A stretch of DNA of 64,000 bases from Oscillospiraceae bacterium (GCA_017458335.1 JAFTFT010000004.1:1-64000); one strand, 5' to 3'; counted from the first letter of the stretch, positions 1 to 8,344 are shown. Numbers and translations are program-made. Notes: generated by a model from the letters alone, not told the origin.

Positions 1-30
1 GAGGCCCAGGTGGTCTATGACGGCAGCTGA
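1..30 (+). CDS. C-terminal tail of an upstream gene (partial)
   Basis: Frame 1 from the first base reads E-A-Q-V-V-Y-D-G-S and then TGA at 28-30. This is the only sign of an upstream gene, so its function cannot be named. The 83 bases that follow are non-coding and lead into the mrp promoter. Confidence 0.3.
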   Translation, partial: EAQVVYDGS

Positions 31-113
31 ACGGAACAGAATCAAACAGGAACCGATTCCCCGTCCGGGTCCGGCCCGGCCGGGGAATCTGCGTACGGGG
101 ATCAAGCGGGTGA

Positions 114-141
114 TTGACGAAAACGGGAATTCTGTTATAAT
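114..141 (+). promoter_or_regulatory. sigma-A promoter for the mrp operon
   Basis: TTGACG (114-119) and a perfect TATAAT (136-141) are separated by 16 bases. The mrp start codon lies 43 bases further on, so the untranslated leader is short. Confidence 0.75.
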
Positions 142-184
142 AGCAAAGTTAGAACAATAAGCCTGAAAGGATGATTTTATAAAA

Positions 185-1027
185 ATGGCAGAATGCAATC
201 ACGATTGTTCCAGCTGCAGTTCCAACTGTTCCGAGCGCAAGCCGGAGAGCTTTCTCAAAGAACTGAATCCCTACTCCAGCGTCAAGAAGGTCATCGCCGT
301 GGTGAGCGGCAAGGGCGGCGTCGGCAAGAGTCTCGTCACGAGCCTTCTCGCCTCCGAGATGCAGCGCCGCGGCCACAGCTGCGCCGTGCTGGACGCGGAC
401 ATCACCGGCCCCTCCATCCCGAAGTCTTTCGGAATCCATGAGCATGCGACCGGCACCGAGCAGTATCTGATCCCGGTGACCACACAGACGGGGCTGCAGC
501 TCATGTCCATCAATCTGATCCTCGAGAACGAGACGGAGCCGGTCGTCTGGCGCGGACCGGTCATCGCCGGCGCGGTGACACAGTTCTGGACCGACGTGCT
601 CTGGAGAGATGTGGACTATATGTTTGTGGATATGCCCCCCGGAACCGGCGATGTGCCCCTGACGGTCTTTCAGTCTCTTCCCATCGACGGAATCGTCATC
701 GTAACGACGCCCCAGGATCTGGTCGGCATGATTGTGGCGAAGGCCGTGAAGATGGCGGAGATGATGAACGTGCCGGTGCTTGGCCTTGTGGAGAACATGA
801 GCTACTTCACTTGTCCGGACTGCGGAAAGAAGCATGAGATCTTCGGCGCCAGCCAGGCGGACAGCGTGGCGAAGGAATTCGACATCGCCCATGTGGCCCG
901 CCTGCCCATCGACCCCAAAATCACCGCCATGGTGGACGCCGGCCAGGTCGAGCAGGTGAGCGGCGACTATGTTTCCGCGCTGGTCGACAGCCTGGAGCAG
1001 GACCTGCCCCTGGAGGGAGAAGCCTGA
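185..1027 (+). CDS. mrp: Mrp/NBP35-family Fe-S cluster carrier ATPase
   Basis: Deviant-Walker P-loop ATPase of the Mrp/NBP35 group, which binds and passes on iron-sulfur clusters in the cytosol. The 280-residue protein has the P-loop GKGGVGKS at 42-49, DADITGPSIP from 70, DMPPGTGD at 149-156 and the cluster-binding CPDC at 210-213. An N-terminal Cys-rich patch (CNHDCSSCSSNC) resembles the extra ferredoxin-like cluster site of NBP35-type proteins. The ATG at 185 sits behind a weak AAAGGATG site and a strong promoter. The stop codon is one base from the ATG of the NifX-like gene, so the two are co-transcribed. Confidence 0.92.
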   Translation: MAECNHDCSSCSSNCSERKPESFLKELNPYSSVKKVIAVVSGKGGVGKSLVTSLLASEMQRRGHSCAVLDADITGPSIPKSFGIHEHATGTEQYLIPVTTQTGLQLMSINLILENETEPVVWRGPVIAGAVTQFWTDVLWRDVDYMFVDMPPGTGDVPLTVFQSLPIDGIVIVTTPQDLVGMIVAKAVKMAEMMNVPVLGLVENMSYFTCPDCGKKHEIFGASQADSVAKEFDIAHVARLPIDPKITAMVDAGQVEQVSGDYVSALVDSLEQDLPLEGEA

Positions 1028-1028
1028 G

Positions 1029-1451
1029 ATGAGAGTTGCGGTTGCCTATCAGGACGGAGAAATCTACGGCCACTTCGGCCACTGCCCGATGTTTGCGGTG
1101 TATGAGTACGGCGAATACGTCAGCGACTGTACCAAGAAGCTGGTGGACAGCTCCGACCGCGCCGGCCATCAGCAGATGGCGGATCTCATGAAGGAGCTGA
1201 ACGTGGACGCGGTGATCGTCGGCAACATGGGCGGCGAAGGGAAAGCGGCTCTGCTCAGCTACGGAATCGTTCCCATCGTCGGTTACAGCGGAGACGCGGA
1301 CACGGCGTCGGATCTGCTGGTCACAGGACAGCTCCCGACGAGCCCGGCCGACGGCGGCTGCGGCGGCTGCAGCGGAAGCTGCGGCTGTGCCGGGCACGAG
1401 GAAGGCTGCGGCTGCGGCGGAGCTGAGGGCGGCTGTTCCTGCGGCTGCTGA
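1029..1451 (+). CDS. NifX/NifB-type dinitrogenase iron-molybdenum cofactor family protein with Cys/Gly-rich tail
   Basis: The first ~105 residues match the small alpha/beta fold of the NifX/NafY/VnfX cofactor-binding family: start MRVAVAYQDG, then GHFGHCPMFAVYEY, with VIVGNMGGEG in the middle. The last ~30 residues are almost only Cys and Gly with a few charged residues, ending CSCGC, and look like a metal or cluster-binding tail. The ATG at 1029 is preferred over an in-frame start at 969 that would overlap mrp. No nitrogenase gene is in view, and in anaerobes this family is commonly found beside Mrp. A role in Fe-S or metallocofactor handling with the upstream ATPase is inference. Confidence 0.85.
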   Translation: MRVAVAYQDGEIYGHFGHCPMFAVYEYGEYVSDCTKKLVDSSDRAGHQQMADLMKELNVDAVIVGNMGGEGKAALLSYGIVPIVGYSGDADTASDLLVTGQLPTSPADGGCGGCSGSCGCAGHEEGCGCGGAEGGCSCGC

Positions 1452-1544
1452 CAGGCGGGCGACAGAAACCGGGATCAGACAAGGCAGAAAACAAAGCAAC
1501 AATTACAGGACCGCACGGCGGTTCAGAAATCAGGAGGAACTATC

Positions 1545-2231
1545 ATGCTGGAAGAATTGAAACAACAGGTTCTGGAAGCGAATCTCCTGCTTCCGAAGTA
1601 CGGTCTTGTGACCTTCACCTGGGGCAATGTCTCGGGAATCGACCGCGCAAGCGGACTGGCAGTGATCAAACCCTCCGGTGTCCCCTATGACGGGATGAGC
1701 GTGGAGGACATGGTCGTGGTTGACCTGGACGGCAAGGTCGTCGAGGGAAAGTGGAAGCCGAGCAGCGACACCCCCACCCATGTGGAACTGTACAAGGCCT
1801 TCCCGGACTGCGGAGGGATTGTCCATACCCACTCCCGCTGGGCAACCACCTTTGCGCAGGCGGGGAAAGAGATCCCGGCCATGGGCACGACCCAGGGGGA
1901 TTACTTTTACGGCGCGGTGCCCTGCACCCGTCCCATGACGGAGGAGGAAATCAAAGGCGAGTATGAAAAGGAGACCGGAAAGGTCATCATCGAGACCTTC
2001 GAAGGGAAAGACCCCGCGGCGGTCCCGGCCGTGCTTGTCTATTCCCACGGCCCCTTTGCCTGGGGCAAGGACGCCATGAACGCGGTCCACAACGCGGTGG
2101 TTCTCGAAGAGGTCGCCTTTATGGACTGGCACGCCATGATCCTCAATCCCGCGCTCGGCCCCATGCAGCAGACACTGCTCGACAAGCACTATCTGCGCAA
2201 GCACGGGAAGAACGCCTATTACGGACAGTAA
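1545..2231 (+). CDS. araD: L-ribulose-5-phosphate 4-epimerase
   Basis: Class II aldolase-fold zinc enzyme that turns L-ribulose 5-phosphate into D-xylulose 5-phosphate. The 228-residue length is normal for AraD/UlaF/SgbE. Visible sites: TFTWGNVS (23-30) and KPSG (42-45) for phosphate binding, H94 and H96 in [10 protein letters not shown], and H168 in YSHGP as the third zinc ligand. An AATCAGGAGG site lies just upstream. It is not joined to the L-xylulose genes at 13.5-16 kb, but it supplies the last step of that route. A hairpin follows and then the LacI gene. Confidence 0.92.
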   Translation: MLEELKQQVLEANLLLPKYGLVTFTWGNVSGIDRASGLAVIKPSGVPYDGMSVEDMVVVDLDGKVVEGKWKPSSDTPTHVELYKAFPDCGGIVHTHSRWATTFAQAGKEIPAMGTTQGDYFYGAVPCTRPMTEEEIKGEYEKETGKVIIETFEGKDPAAVPAVLVYSHGPFAWGKDAMNAVHNAVVLEEVAFMDWHAMILNPALGPMQQTLLDKHYLRKHGKNAYYGQ

Positions 2232-2253
2232 GGCGGGAATCGGTCAGAAATGA

Positions 2254-2284
2254 GTTCTCTCCCAGCCGACGGCGGGGAGAGAAC
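2254..2284 (+). terminator. hairpin after araD
   Basis: GTTCTCTCCC (2254-2263) pairs perfectly with GGGAGAGAAC (2275-2284), and CCG/CGG pair inside the loop. There is no U-tract on the 3' side, so it may be a weak terminator, a processing or stability hairpin, or an attenuator ahead of the regulator gene. Confidence 0.5.
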
Positions 2285-2305
2285 AGCTGAAAGGACGGGT
2301 TCGTC

Positions 2306-3346
2306 ATGGGCAGCAAGGTAACCATCGATCAGGTCGCGGCGATCTGCGGCGTGTCAAAAACGACGATCTCCCGCTATCTGAACCACAAATATGAGAATAT
2401 CTCCGCGGAAACCCGCGGGCGTATCGAGCAGGTGATCGCGGAGCTTGACTACCGTCCGAATCGGACCGCACAGCGCCTCAAGGCCAGCCGCAGCATGCTG
2501 ATCGGCTGCTGCATCGGCGACATTGCGAGCCCCTTTGCAGGGCTGCTGCTCAAGGGCATCACCGAGACCTGCGAGAGCGCCGGATATCAGGTCCTGTTTG
2601 CCGACAGCAAGGAAAACGCCCTGCGGGAGCAGCGGGCCATCGAGGGCTTCCTTGAAAACCGTGTGGACGGCCTGATTGTCAATACCACCGGCGGGAATGA
2701 CGAATTCCTGATCCGGGTGCAGAATGAACGAGGCGTTCCGGTGGTGCTGGCAGACAGAAGTCTGCAGCTTGAGGGGAAACTGGACACCGTCATCAGTGAG
2801 TACCGGCACAGCACCATCGACTGCGTCGAGCTGATGCTGCGCTACGGCTATCGGAAGATTGCCTTCTTCACGGAGCGCGTCCAGAGCGTCATGCCGCGTA
2901 TCCAGCGCAGAGAGAGCTTCTTTGCGGCCTTTTCGGGAAGGCGGGATGAGGCGGAGCCGTTTTTGTATGAGTTTTCCAGAGAGACGGAGGGAGACTGTCT
3001 GCGCTGTGTCAGGGATTTCCGTCAGCGCTTCCCCGAGGAGCGGATCGCGGCCCTGTCCGTCAACGGCGTCACGGCGATGGATGTCCTGCGCGCCATGCAG
3101 CTGGCGGGGATTTCACCGGGCTATGACTTCGGTTTTTGTACCTTTGACGACTGGAGCTGGTTCTCCCTGATCTCACCCGGCATCACCGCTGTCCGGCTGG
3201 AGACAAAACAGCTGGGGGCGAGAGCGGCGGAGCTTCTTCTGGAGCGCCTCCGCGGCGAGCGGGAGGAGAATGCCCCGGCCGTGAGGGTGGAACTTCCCAC
3301 TGCCTTTATCGAACGCGGTTCCCTGGTGCCGCAGCGCTCGACCTGA
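2306..3346 (+). CDS. LacI/GalR-family transcriptional regulator (KdgR-like by context)
   Basis: Residues ~4-25 form the LacI helix-turn-helix (TIDQVAAICGVSKTTISRYL), followed by the hinge helix region (YRPNRTAQRLKASRS) and a periplasmic-binding-protein-like sensor domain starting at MLIGCCIGD. At 346 residues it is full length. It lies directly upstream of the TRAP transporter and kduI genes, whose leader carries a CG-centred palindrome of the kind LacI proteins bind. Local control of the uronate genes is therefore likely, with a ligand such as KDG as inference. Start ATG 2306 follows GAAAGGACGG. Confidence 0.9.
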   Translation: MGSKVTIDQVAAICGVSKTTISRYLNHKYENISAETRGRIEQVIAELDYRPNRTAQRLKASRSMLIGCCIGDIASPFAGLLLKGITETCESAGYQVLFADSKENALREQRAIEGFLENRVDGLIVNTTGGNDEFLIRVQNERGVPVVLADRSLQLEGKLDTVISEYRHSTIDCVELMLRYGYRKIAFFTERVQSVMPRIQRRESFFAAFSGRRDEAEPFLYEFSRETEGDCLRCVRDFRQRFPEERIAALSVNGVTAMDVLRAMQLAGISPGYDFGFCTFDDWSWFSLISPGITAVRLETKQLGARAAELLLERLRGEREENAPAVRVELPTAFIERGSLVPQRST

Positions 3347-3386
3347 CAGAGGAATGATCTCCGACATACAAGAAAGAGACAATACG

Positions 3387-3419
3387 GCAGGCACTTCGGC
3401 TCCGGATCGGAGCGCCTGC
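3387..3419 (+). terminator. hairpin after the LacI gene
   Basis: GCAGGC (3387-3392) pairs with GCCTGC (3414-3419), and GCTCCG-GAT-CGGAGC (3399-3413) forms the inner stem, leaving a six-base bulge. It is followed by an A-run, not a U-run, so termination is uncertain. Confidence 0.4.
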
Positions 3420-3470
3420 AAAAAAATTGCAAAAATCTGACAAAACAGGAAATTTCGTCTGGTCGGTCTC

Positions 3471-3499
3471 TTGACAAAGGGATGACAAGATGGTAAGAT
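3471..3499 (+). promoter_or_regulatory. sigma-A promoter of the first TRAP/kdu operon
   Basis: Perfect TTGACA (3471-3476), a 17-base spacer, then TAAGAT (3494-3499). The start codon of dctP is about 190 bases downstream, leaving a long leader that contains the operator. Apart from the LacI-gene hairpin, this promoter and the operator, nothing else was recognised in the 346-base gap 3347-3692. Confidence 0.8.
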
Positions 3500-3536
3500 A
3501 TTTTCAGTTCAGTGCAAGACTGACTTTTTGTTTACA

Positions 3537-3554
3537 GGTTTAGTAAACCGGTTT
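3537..3554. promoter_or_regulatory. composite palindromic operator, probable LacI-family site
   Basis: Two overlapping perfect palindromes: GGTTTAGTAAACC (3537-3549, one-base centre) and AAACCGGTTT (3545-3554, CG centre). The second has the form of LacI/KdgR-type operators. It lies about 35-50 bases past the predicted transcription start, so a repressor here would act as a roadblock. The adjacent LacI gene is the obvious candidate regulator. Confidence 0.6.
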
Positions 3555-3692
3555 CCGAAACTGATTCCCTGACAAATACGTGTTTTTCCGTCGAATTATA
3601 TAAAAAGCAAGAGCCTTTTTTAGTAAAATTCACCAAGAGAATGTCCTGCAGCAATGCTTGACATATAAAAATTACTCTTAGGAGGAACAAAC

Positions 3693-4703
3693 ATGAAGAA
3701 ACTCATCGCAATGCTCCTGGTTCTCGTCATGGTCGTTGCCCTCGGCACCACCGCGTTCGCGGATGATGCCAAGGTCGGCGAAACGGTTCTGAAGTGCGCC
3801 TTCAACCAGACCATCACCAACCCCGAAGCACAGACCCTGCTGAAGATCAGCGACGACCTCTATGATGCGACCGAAGGCCGCTACTCTCTGGAAGTCTACC
3901 CCGATGCTTCTCTCGGCGACCAGGCCCAGACTCTGGAGAACGTCATGATCGGCGCCCTTGACATGTCTCTTGTCGGCAACGCCATCATCGAGCCCTACAG
4001 CTCCGACTTCTCCATCATCGCGACCCCGTATATCTATGACTCCATCGAGCATCAGCAGAAGGTCTTCGAATCCGATGCTGACGCCCTGAAGGCCCTTTAT
4101 GCCACCACCGAAGAGCACGGCTTCACCGTCCTGTGCACCTACTCCCTCGGCGCCCGCAACCTCTACACCCGTGACGGCCCGGTCACCAATCCTGACGAAC
4201 TGAAGGGACTCAAGATCCGCGTTATGGGTTCTGACACCTGCCTGAACATGATGAACGCCATGGGCGGTGTCGGTGTTGCCATGGCTCAGGGCGATGTGTA
4301 CTCCGCCATCCAGACCAAGACCCTTGACGGCGCCGAGAACAACATCATCACCTATGTCGACCTGGTTCAGTACGAAGTTGCTCCTTACTACAACTATTCC
4401 GGCCACCTGCTGCTCCCCGATGAGCTGGTCATCTCCAACGAAGTGCTCGAGAGCATGAGCGAAGAGGACCAGGCTGCCCTGCGCAAGGTCTGCCAGGAGT
4501 CCATCCCCTACTGCTTCAACCTCTGCGATGAGCTGCGCAGCGATTATCAGGCCAAGGCTGAGGAAAAGGGCGTCACCTTCTCCGAGTGCGACATCCCTGC
4601 TTTCCAGGCTCTCTGCCAGGATCTCATTCAGGAAAATGCCGCGAAGAGCGATGTTACCCAGGGCATGTATGATCTGATCATGTCTCTGCGTGAGACCGAG
4701 TAA
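3693..4703 (+). CDS. dctP: TRAP transporter solute-binding protein DctP
   Basis: Extracytoplasmic substrate-binding subunit of a tripartite ATP-independent periplasmic-type transporter. The 336-residue protein starts with a signal peptide (MKK, hydrophobic run to ~residue 20, then TAFA-DD), but no lipobox Cys is present. The DctP family pattern is clear: ARNLYTRDGPVTNPDELKGL, then KIRVMGS with the carboxylate-binding Arg, and the helical C-terminus. The start follows TTAGGAGG. The genes for uptake, KduI and KDG metabolism downstream suggest a hexuronate or unsaturated uronate substrate, but the sequence alone does not fix the ligand. Confidence 0.93.
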   Translation: MKKLIAMLLVLVMVVALGTTAFADDAKVGETVLKCAFNQTITNPEAQTLLKISDDLYDATEGRYSLEVYPDASLGDQAQTLENVMIGALDMSLVGNAIIEPYSSDFSIIATPYIYDSIEHQQKVFESDADALKALYATTEEHGFTVLCTYSLGARNLYTRDGPVTNPDELKGLKIRVMGSDTCLNMMNAMGGVGVAMAQGDVYSAIQTKTLDGAENNIITYVDLVQYEVAPYYNYSGHLLLPDELVISNEVLESMSEEDQAALRKVCQESIPYCFNLCDELRSDYQAKAEEKGVTFSECDIPAFQALCQDLIQENAAKSDVTQGMYDLIMSLRETE

Positions 4704-4743
4704 TTCATAAGCGAATATCTACTTTTGAAGTAAAGCAGGATAG

Positions 4744-4767
4744 CGGCCCACAGCATGCTGTGGGCCG
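4744..4767 (+). terminator. perfect 24-base palindrome between dctP and dctQ (attenuating hairpin)
   Basis: CGGCCCACAGCA is followed at once by its reverse complement TGCTGTGGGCCG, then TTGTT. Placed 40 bases after the dctP stop and just before dctQ, it is suited to protecting or ending the abundant binding-protein mRNA while letting a fraction read on into the membrane genes. Confidence 0.65.
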
Positions 4768-4790
4768 TTGTTCATCAAATGGAGGTTCCC

Positions 4791-5312
4791 ATGAAGGCTC
4801 TTGAAGGCATCAAGAAAGTTTTTGATAAAATCCTCGAGATCCTCGGAACGATCACGCTGGGCATCATGACGATCCTGGTCGTCTATCAGGTTGTCACCCG
4901 TTATGTATTTAATGCTCCCAGTGCGTTTTCCGAGGCTCTCGCCCAGTATCTTTTCGTCTGGATGATCATGTTCGGCAGCGCCTATGTCTACGGCTCCAAA
5001 GAGCATCTGACCATTGATCTGCTGAAGGACAAGTTTCCTCCGAAGATGAACATGGTAGTCGAGATCATCACAAACATCTGCCTGTTTGCGTTTATTCTGC
5101 TGGTCTGTGTGAAGGGCGGTTATGACTATACCATGTCCCAGGTCAAGCGTATTGATCCGTCCCTGCACATTTCCATGGCAACGCTGTACTTCTCTGTCCC
5201 GTTCACGGGCGTCATTACGCTCTATTACGCGATTTACAACATTGTGCGTACGGTTCAGGACTATAAAGAAGGCAAGCGCAAGCTGAGCGACCCGCTTGGC
5301 GGAACCGCATGA
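4791..5312 (+). CDS. dctQ: TRAP transporter small membrane subunit DctQ
   Basis: Small four-helix membrane subunit of the TRAP transporter, 173 residues from ATG 4791. That start follows GGAGG at a good distance, and an in-frame ATG at 4755 lies inside the palindrome and is rejected. Hydrophobic segments lie near residues 17-38, 50-66, 88-108 and 130-150. YVFNAPSAFSEALAQYLFVW is the typical DctQ motif region. Its stop is 17 bases before dctM. Confidence 0.9.
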   Translation: MKALEGIKKVFDKILEILGTITLGIMTILVVYQVVTRYVFNAPSAFSEALAQYLFVWMIMFGSAYVYGSKEHLTIDLLKDKFPPKMNMVVEIITNICLFAFILLVCVKGGYDYTMSQVKRIDPSLHISMATLYFSVPFTGVITLYYAIYNIVRTVQDYKEGKRKLSDPLGGTA

Positions 5313-5328
5313 GAGGGGGCAGAACGAT

Positions 5329-6633
5329 ATGACAACAACCGCATTAGCCGGAACCGTAATGATCGTACTCATCTTTGTGACACTGGCCTTTGGCTTCCCC
5401 ATCGGCCTGAGCATCGGGATGGGTTCTGCCGCCGCGCTCTACATCATTATGCCCAACGCCAAGGCGCTGATCATCGCCGGACAGAAGATGTTCCAGAGCG
5501 TCAACTCCTTCTCTCTGCTGGCAATTCCGTTCTTTGTCCTCGCCGGTAACCTGATGAACTCCGGCGGCATCGCCCGAAGACTTGTCGGCTGCGCCAAGCT
5601 GGTGGCACATCGTCTGCCGGGCGCCCTGGCCCAGACCAACATCGTCGCGAACATGCTCTTCGGCGCCATGTCCGGCTCCGGCGTTGCCGCGGCCGTCGCC
5701 ATGGGCGGCATTCTCGGACCCCTCGAGAAGGAAGAGGGCTACTCCGACGAGTATACCGCGGTCTGCAACATCGCCTCCGGTCCGACCGGCATGATGATCC
5801 CGCCGAGCAACATCATGATCGTCTACTCCACGGTCGCAGGCAGCGTCTCCATCGCCGCTCTGTTCATGGCGGGCTATATCCCCGGCATTCTCTGGGGCTT
5901 GGGCTGCATGATCGTGGCCGGCATCATGGCCAAGAAACGCGGCTATACCAACACCGAGCACTATAACGCCAAGTTCGTTTTCAAGACGCTCTGGGAGGGC
6001 ATCCCGAGCCTGCTGATGATCGTCATCGTCATCGGCGGTATTCTGGGTGGCGTCTTCACCGCCACGGAAGGCTCCGCCATCGCGGTGGCCTATTCCCTGA
6101 TCCTGAGCTTCATCTATCGCAACATCAGCGTGAAAGATCTGCCGGGCATCATCTGGTCCAGCGTCAAGACAACGGCCGTTATCGAATATCTGGTTTGCGT
6201 CTCCGGTATTATGGGATACGTCATGACCTATACACACATCCCGGCCCAGGTCGCATCCGCACTCCTTGGCCTGACCAGCAACAAGTACATCATTCTGCTG
6301 ATCATGAACATCATTCTGCTCATTATCGGCTGCTTCATGGATCCGACACCGGCGGTTCTGATCTTTACCCCGATCTTCCTGCCCATCGTGCAGACCTGGG
6401 GCATGAGCCCGGTTCACTTCGGTCTGATGATGATTATGAACCTCTGCGTCGGCACCCTGACCCCGCCGGTCGGCGCCATCCTCTTCGCCGGCTGCCGCAC
6501 GCACCAGGTGAAGATCGAGCAGATTATCGGCATGCTGATGCCGTTCTTCATCGTGATTCTGGTATGCCTCCTGCTTGTGACCTATGTACCGTGGTTCACC
6601 ATGGTGATCCCCAACGCACTCCATCTTGCCTGA
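5329..6633 (+). CDS. dctM: TRAP transporter large permease DctM
   Basis: Large channel-forming subunit of the TRAP transporter, 434 residues with about 12 hydrophobic helices. Family landmarks are FFVLAGNLMNSGGIARRLV, the GAMSGSGVAAAVAMGG loop, ASGPTGMMIPPSNIMIVYS and the C-terminal MNLCVGTLTPPVGAILF. ATG 5329 (MTTTALAG) is chosen over an in-frame ATG at 5296 that would overlap dctQ. The gene completes a dctPQM set upstream of kduI. Confidence 0.94.
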   Translation: MTTTALAGTVMIVLIFVTLAFGFPIGLSIGMGSAAALYIIMPNAKALIIAGQKMFQSVNSFSLLAIPFFVLAGNLMNSGGIARRLVGCAKLVAHRLPGALAQTNIVANMLFGAMSGSGVAAAVAMGGILGPLEKEEGYSDEYTAVCNIASGPTGMMIPPSNIMIVYSTVAGSVSIAALFMAGYIPGILWGLGCMIVAGIMAKKRGYTNTEHYNAKFVFKTLWEGIPSLLMIVIVIGGILGGVFTATEGSAIAVAYSLILSFIYRNISVKDLPGIIWSSVKTTAVIEYLVCVSGIMGYVMTYTHIPAQVASALLGLTSNKYIILLIMNIILLIIGCFMDPTPAVLIFTPIFLPIVQTWGMSPVHFGLMMIMNLCVGTLTPPVGAILFAGCRTHQVKIEQIIGMLMPFFIVILVCLLLVTYVPWFTMVIPNALHLA

Positions 6634-6656
6634 TTGATATCCATCTGTCTCACTGC

Positions 6657-6691
6657 AACGGACGGGGCGGGTTACCCCGTTCCCGTCCGTT
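6657..6691 (+). terminator. hairpin between dctM and kduI
   Basis: AACGGACGGG (6657-6666) pairs with CCCGTCCGTT (6682-6691), with a small inner CGGG/CCCG stem. It ends in TTTACTTT. It lies 40 bases before kduI and may partly end transcription. Confidence 0.55.
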
Positions 6692-6730
6692 TACTTTCCG
6701 CGTTTGCGAACCAAAAGGAGAAAGCATATT

Positions 6731-7573
6731 ATGGACATCCGTTATTCCACCGGTCCCAATGATGTCAAGCGCTATACCACCGAGGAACTTCGGAAGGAGT
6801 TCCTGATCACCGGCCTCTATCAGCCGGATACCGTCCAGGCCACCTACTCCCATGTCGACCGCATGGTCGTCCTCGGGATCATGCCGGTCCATGAAGTCCT
6901 CCCGATCGACAAGGGCATCGACGTCTGGGCCAACTTCGGCACCGAATACTTCCTGGAGCGCCGGGAAGCCGGTGTTTTCAACCTGGGCGGCCCGGGCTTC
7001 ATCCAGACGGATGAGGAGCGCTTCGAGCTTGGCTTCGAAGACTGCCTCTACATCACCAAGGGAACCAAAAAAGTCTGCTTCGGCAGCAAGGATCCGGAGA
7101 ATCCGGCCCGCTTCTACCTCGTTTCCGCCCCTGCCCACAAGGCCTGCAAGACGACCTTCCTGTCCTTCGCCGACGCCAACAAGCGCCCCTGCGGAGACGC
7201 CAAAACCTGCAACAAGCGTGTCATCAACCAGTTCATCCACCCGGACGTGCTGGAGACCTGCCAGCTCAGCATGGGCCTGACCCAGCTTGCTGAAGGAAGC
7301 ATCTGGAACACCATGCCCGCTCACACTCATGAGCGCAGGATGGAAGTCTATACCTACTTCAATATTCCGGAAGGCAACGTGGTCTTCCATATGATGGGCC
7401 AGCCGCAGGAAACCCGCCACATCGTGATGCAGAACTACGACGCGGTGATCTCGCCCTCCTGGTCAATCCATGCCGGCGCCGGCACCGCCGCCTATACCTT
7501 TATCTGGGCCATGGGCGGAGAGAATCAGGCCTTTGACGACATGGACAACATCGACATCCCCGACATGAGATAA
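6731..7573 (+). CDS. kduI: 5-keto-4-deoxyuronate isomerase
   Basis: 4-deoxy-L-threo-5-hexosulose-uronate ketol-isomerase, the first step in breakdown of the unsaturated uronates released from pectin or glycosaminoglycans. The 280-residue length fits the family. The cupin zinc site is intact: H198 and H200 in PAHTHERRMEVY, E205 and H247, the numbering known for the E. coli enzyme. ATG 6731 follows AAAAGGAG. The last 33 bases reappear as a diverged copy just past the downstream hairpin. The product feeds KduD, KdgK and Eda in the next 4 kb. Confidence 0.96.
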   Translation: MDIRYSTGPNDVKRYTTEELRKEFLITGLYQPDTVQATYSHVDRMVVLGIMPVHEVLPIDKGIDVWANFGTEYFLERREAGVFNLGGPGFIQTDEERFELGFEDCLYITKGTKKVCFGSKDPENPARFYLVSAPAHKACKTTFLSFADANKRPCGDAKTCNKRVINQFIHPDVLETCQLSMGLTQLAEGSIWNTMPAHTHERRMEVYTYFNIPEGNVVFHMMGQPQETRHIVMQNYDAVISPSWSIHAGAGTAAYTFIWAMGGENQAFDDMDNIDIPDMR

Positions 7574-7587
7574 ACGTTCCCGAAAAG

Positions 7588-7617
7588 CACAACCACCCGC
7601 TGACGCGGGTGGCTGTG
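7588..7617. terminator. strong hairpin between kduI and the convergent gene
   Basis: CACAACCACCCGC (7588-7600) and GCGGGTGGCTGTG (7605-7617) pair, with one A/C mismatch, around a TGAC loop. On the minus strand the stem is followed by CTTTTC, so it best serves the gene at 7664-8344. On the plus strand no U-tract follows. Confidence 0.6.
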
Positions 7618-7624
7618 AGAGGGA

Positions 7625-7656
7625 ATGAACAACATCGATATCCCGGTATGAGATAA
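7625..7656 (+). repeat. diverged duplicate of the kduI 3' end
   Basis: These 32 bases align with the last 33 bases of kduI (7541-7573, offset 84): 28 identities, one deleted C, all four substitutions transitions. The stop-codon end (ATGAGATAA) is kept. The hairpin at 7588-7617 separates gene end and copy. Three other genes in the window show the same arrangement. Confidence 0.8.
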
Positions 7657-7663
7657 GCCCGGG

Positions 7664-8344
7664 TCAGATCAGTCCCTTGATTTTCAGCATCGGCGAGGGC
7701 CGGAAGATGTGAAGATAGTTTTGCAGGTCCTCATCCTTTACCTTCTGATAATCCTCCTTGATGATGCAGTAGTCCATCAGATAAAGATAGAGACAGACCT
7801 CGAAAGGGGAAGCGAGAAAGGCGGGGACAAAGTCCGTCTGAATCAGAAAGAGGGGAAGGGAACTCTGCAGCAGCGGGGAGAGACGCTTCTCAATCCACTT
7901 GTTGCCATAGACGATGTGAAGCTCCGGCGGAAGACCGGGCATGGCGCAGGCCATGATGTTCCGGTCCGATTCCGGCAGCGCGGTTTCGGGAAACTCCGGA
8001 TGGCTGTGGCAGACGGACTCATGAAAACTGAGCCGGCCGCTGCGGCTGCGTTTGAAGCGCTTCGGCACGAAGACGACGCGTTTGCCGCGCTTGACCTCCT
8101 GGTAATACCAGTCGGCCATCTTCGCCTGATCCAGGTGAAAATCAAAATCCAGACCGCCGTAGTCACAGTGAATTACCACGACGGAGTCAGAATCGAGAGG
8201 GAAGTATTCCTCCTCGCTTACACTCGCGGGCTCCAGCAGCGCGTTCCAGCCGCGGCGGAAATCCGGATAATACTTCCGGTCACGGATGGCATTGTCCTGA
8301 TAAAGCGCTTCGAGCTTCTGAAAGGCTTCCTGGTTTCGGGTCAT
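7664..8344 (-). CDS. hypothetical protein, 226 residues
   Basis: I do not recognise the family. The protein is soluble, with no signal peptide, rich in aromatic and basic residues (KRGKRVVFVPKRFKRSRSGR) with an HSHPE segment in the middle and a hydrophobic stretch at LASPFEVCLYLYLMDY. The start at 8344 follows GGGAGG at a good distance and is preferred to an ATG seven codons upstream. It is transcribed against the surrounding sugar-acid genes from its own strong promoter and ends at the hairpin it shares with kduI. It is therefore an independent unit inserted between kduI and eda. Confidence 0.75.
   Translation of the reverse strand: MTRNQEAFQKLEALYQDNAIRDRKYYPDFRRGWNALLEPASVSEEEYFPLDSDSVVVIHCDYGGLDFDFHLDQAKMADWYYQEVKRGKRVVFVPKRFKRSRSGRLSFHESVCHSHPEFPETALPESDRNIMACAMPGLPPELHIVYGNKWIEKRLSPLLQSSLPLFLIQTDFVPAFLASPFEVCLYLYLMDYCIIKEDYQKVKDEDLQNYLHIFRPSPMLKIKGLI

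Noticed and set aside
2232-2305. Possible araD 3'-end copy after the 2254 hairpin
   Set aside because: About 7 of 12 matching bases, too weak to call.
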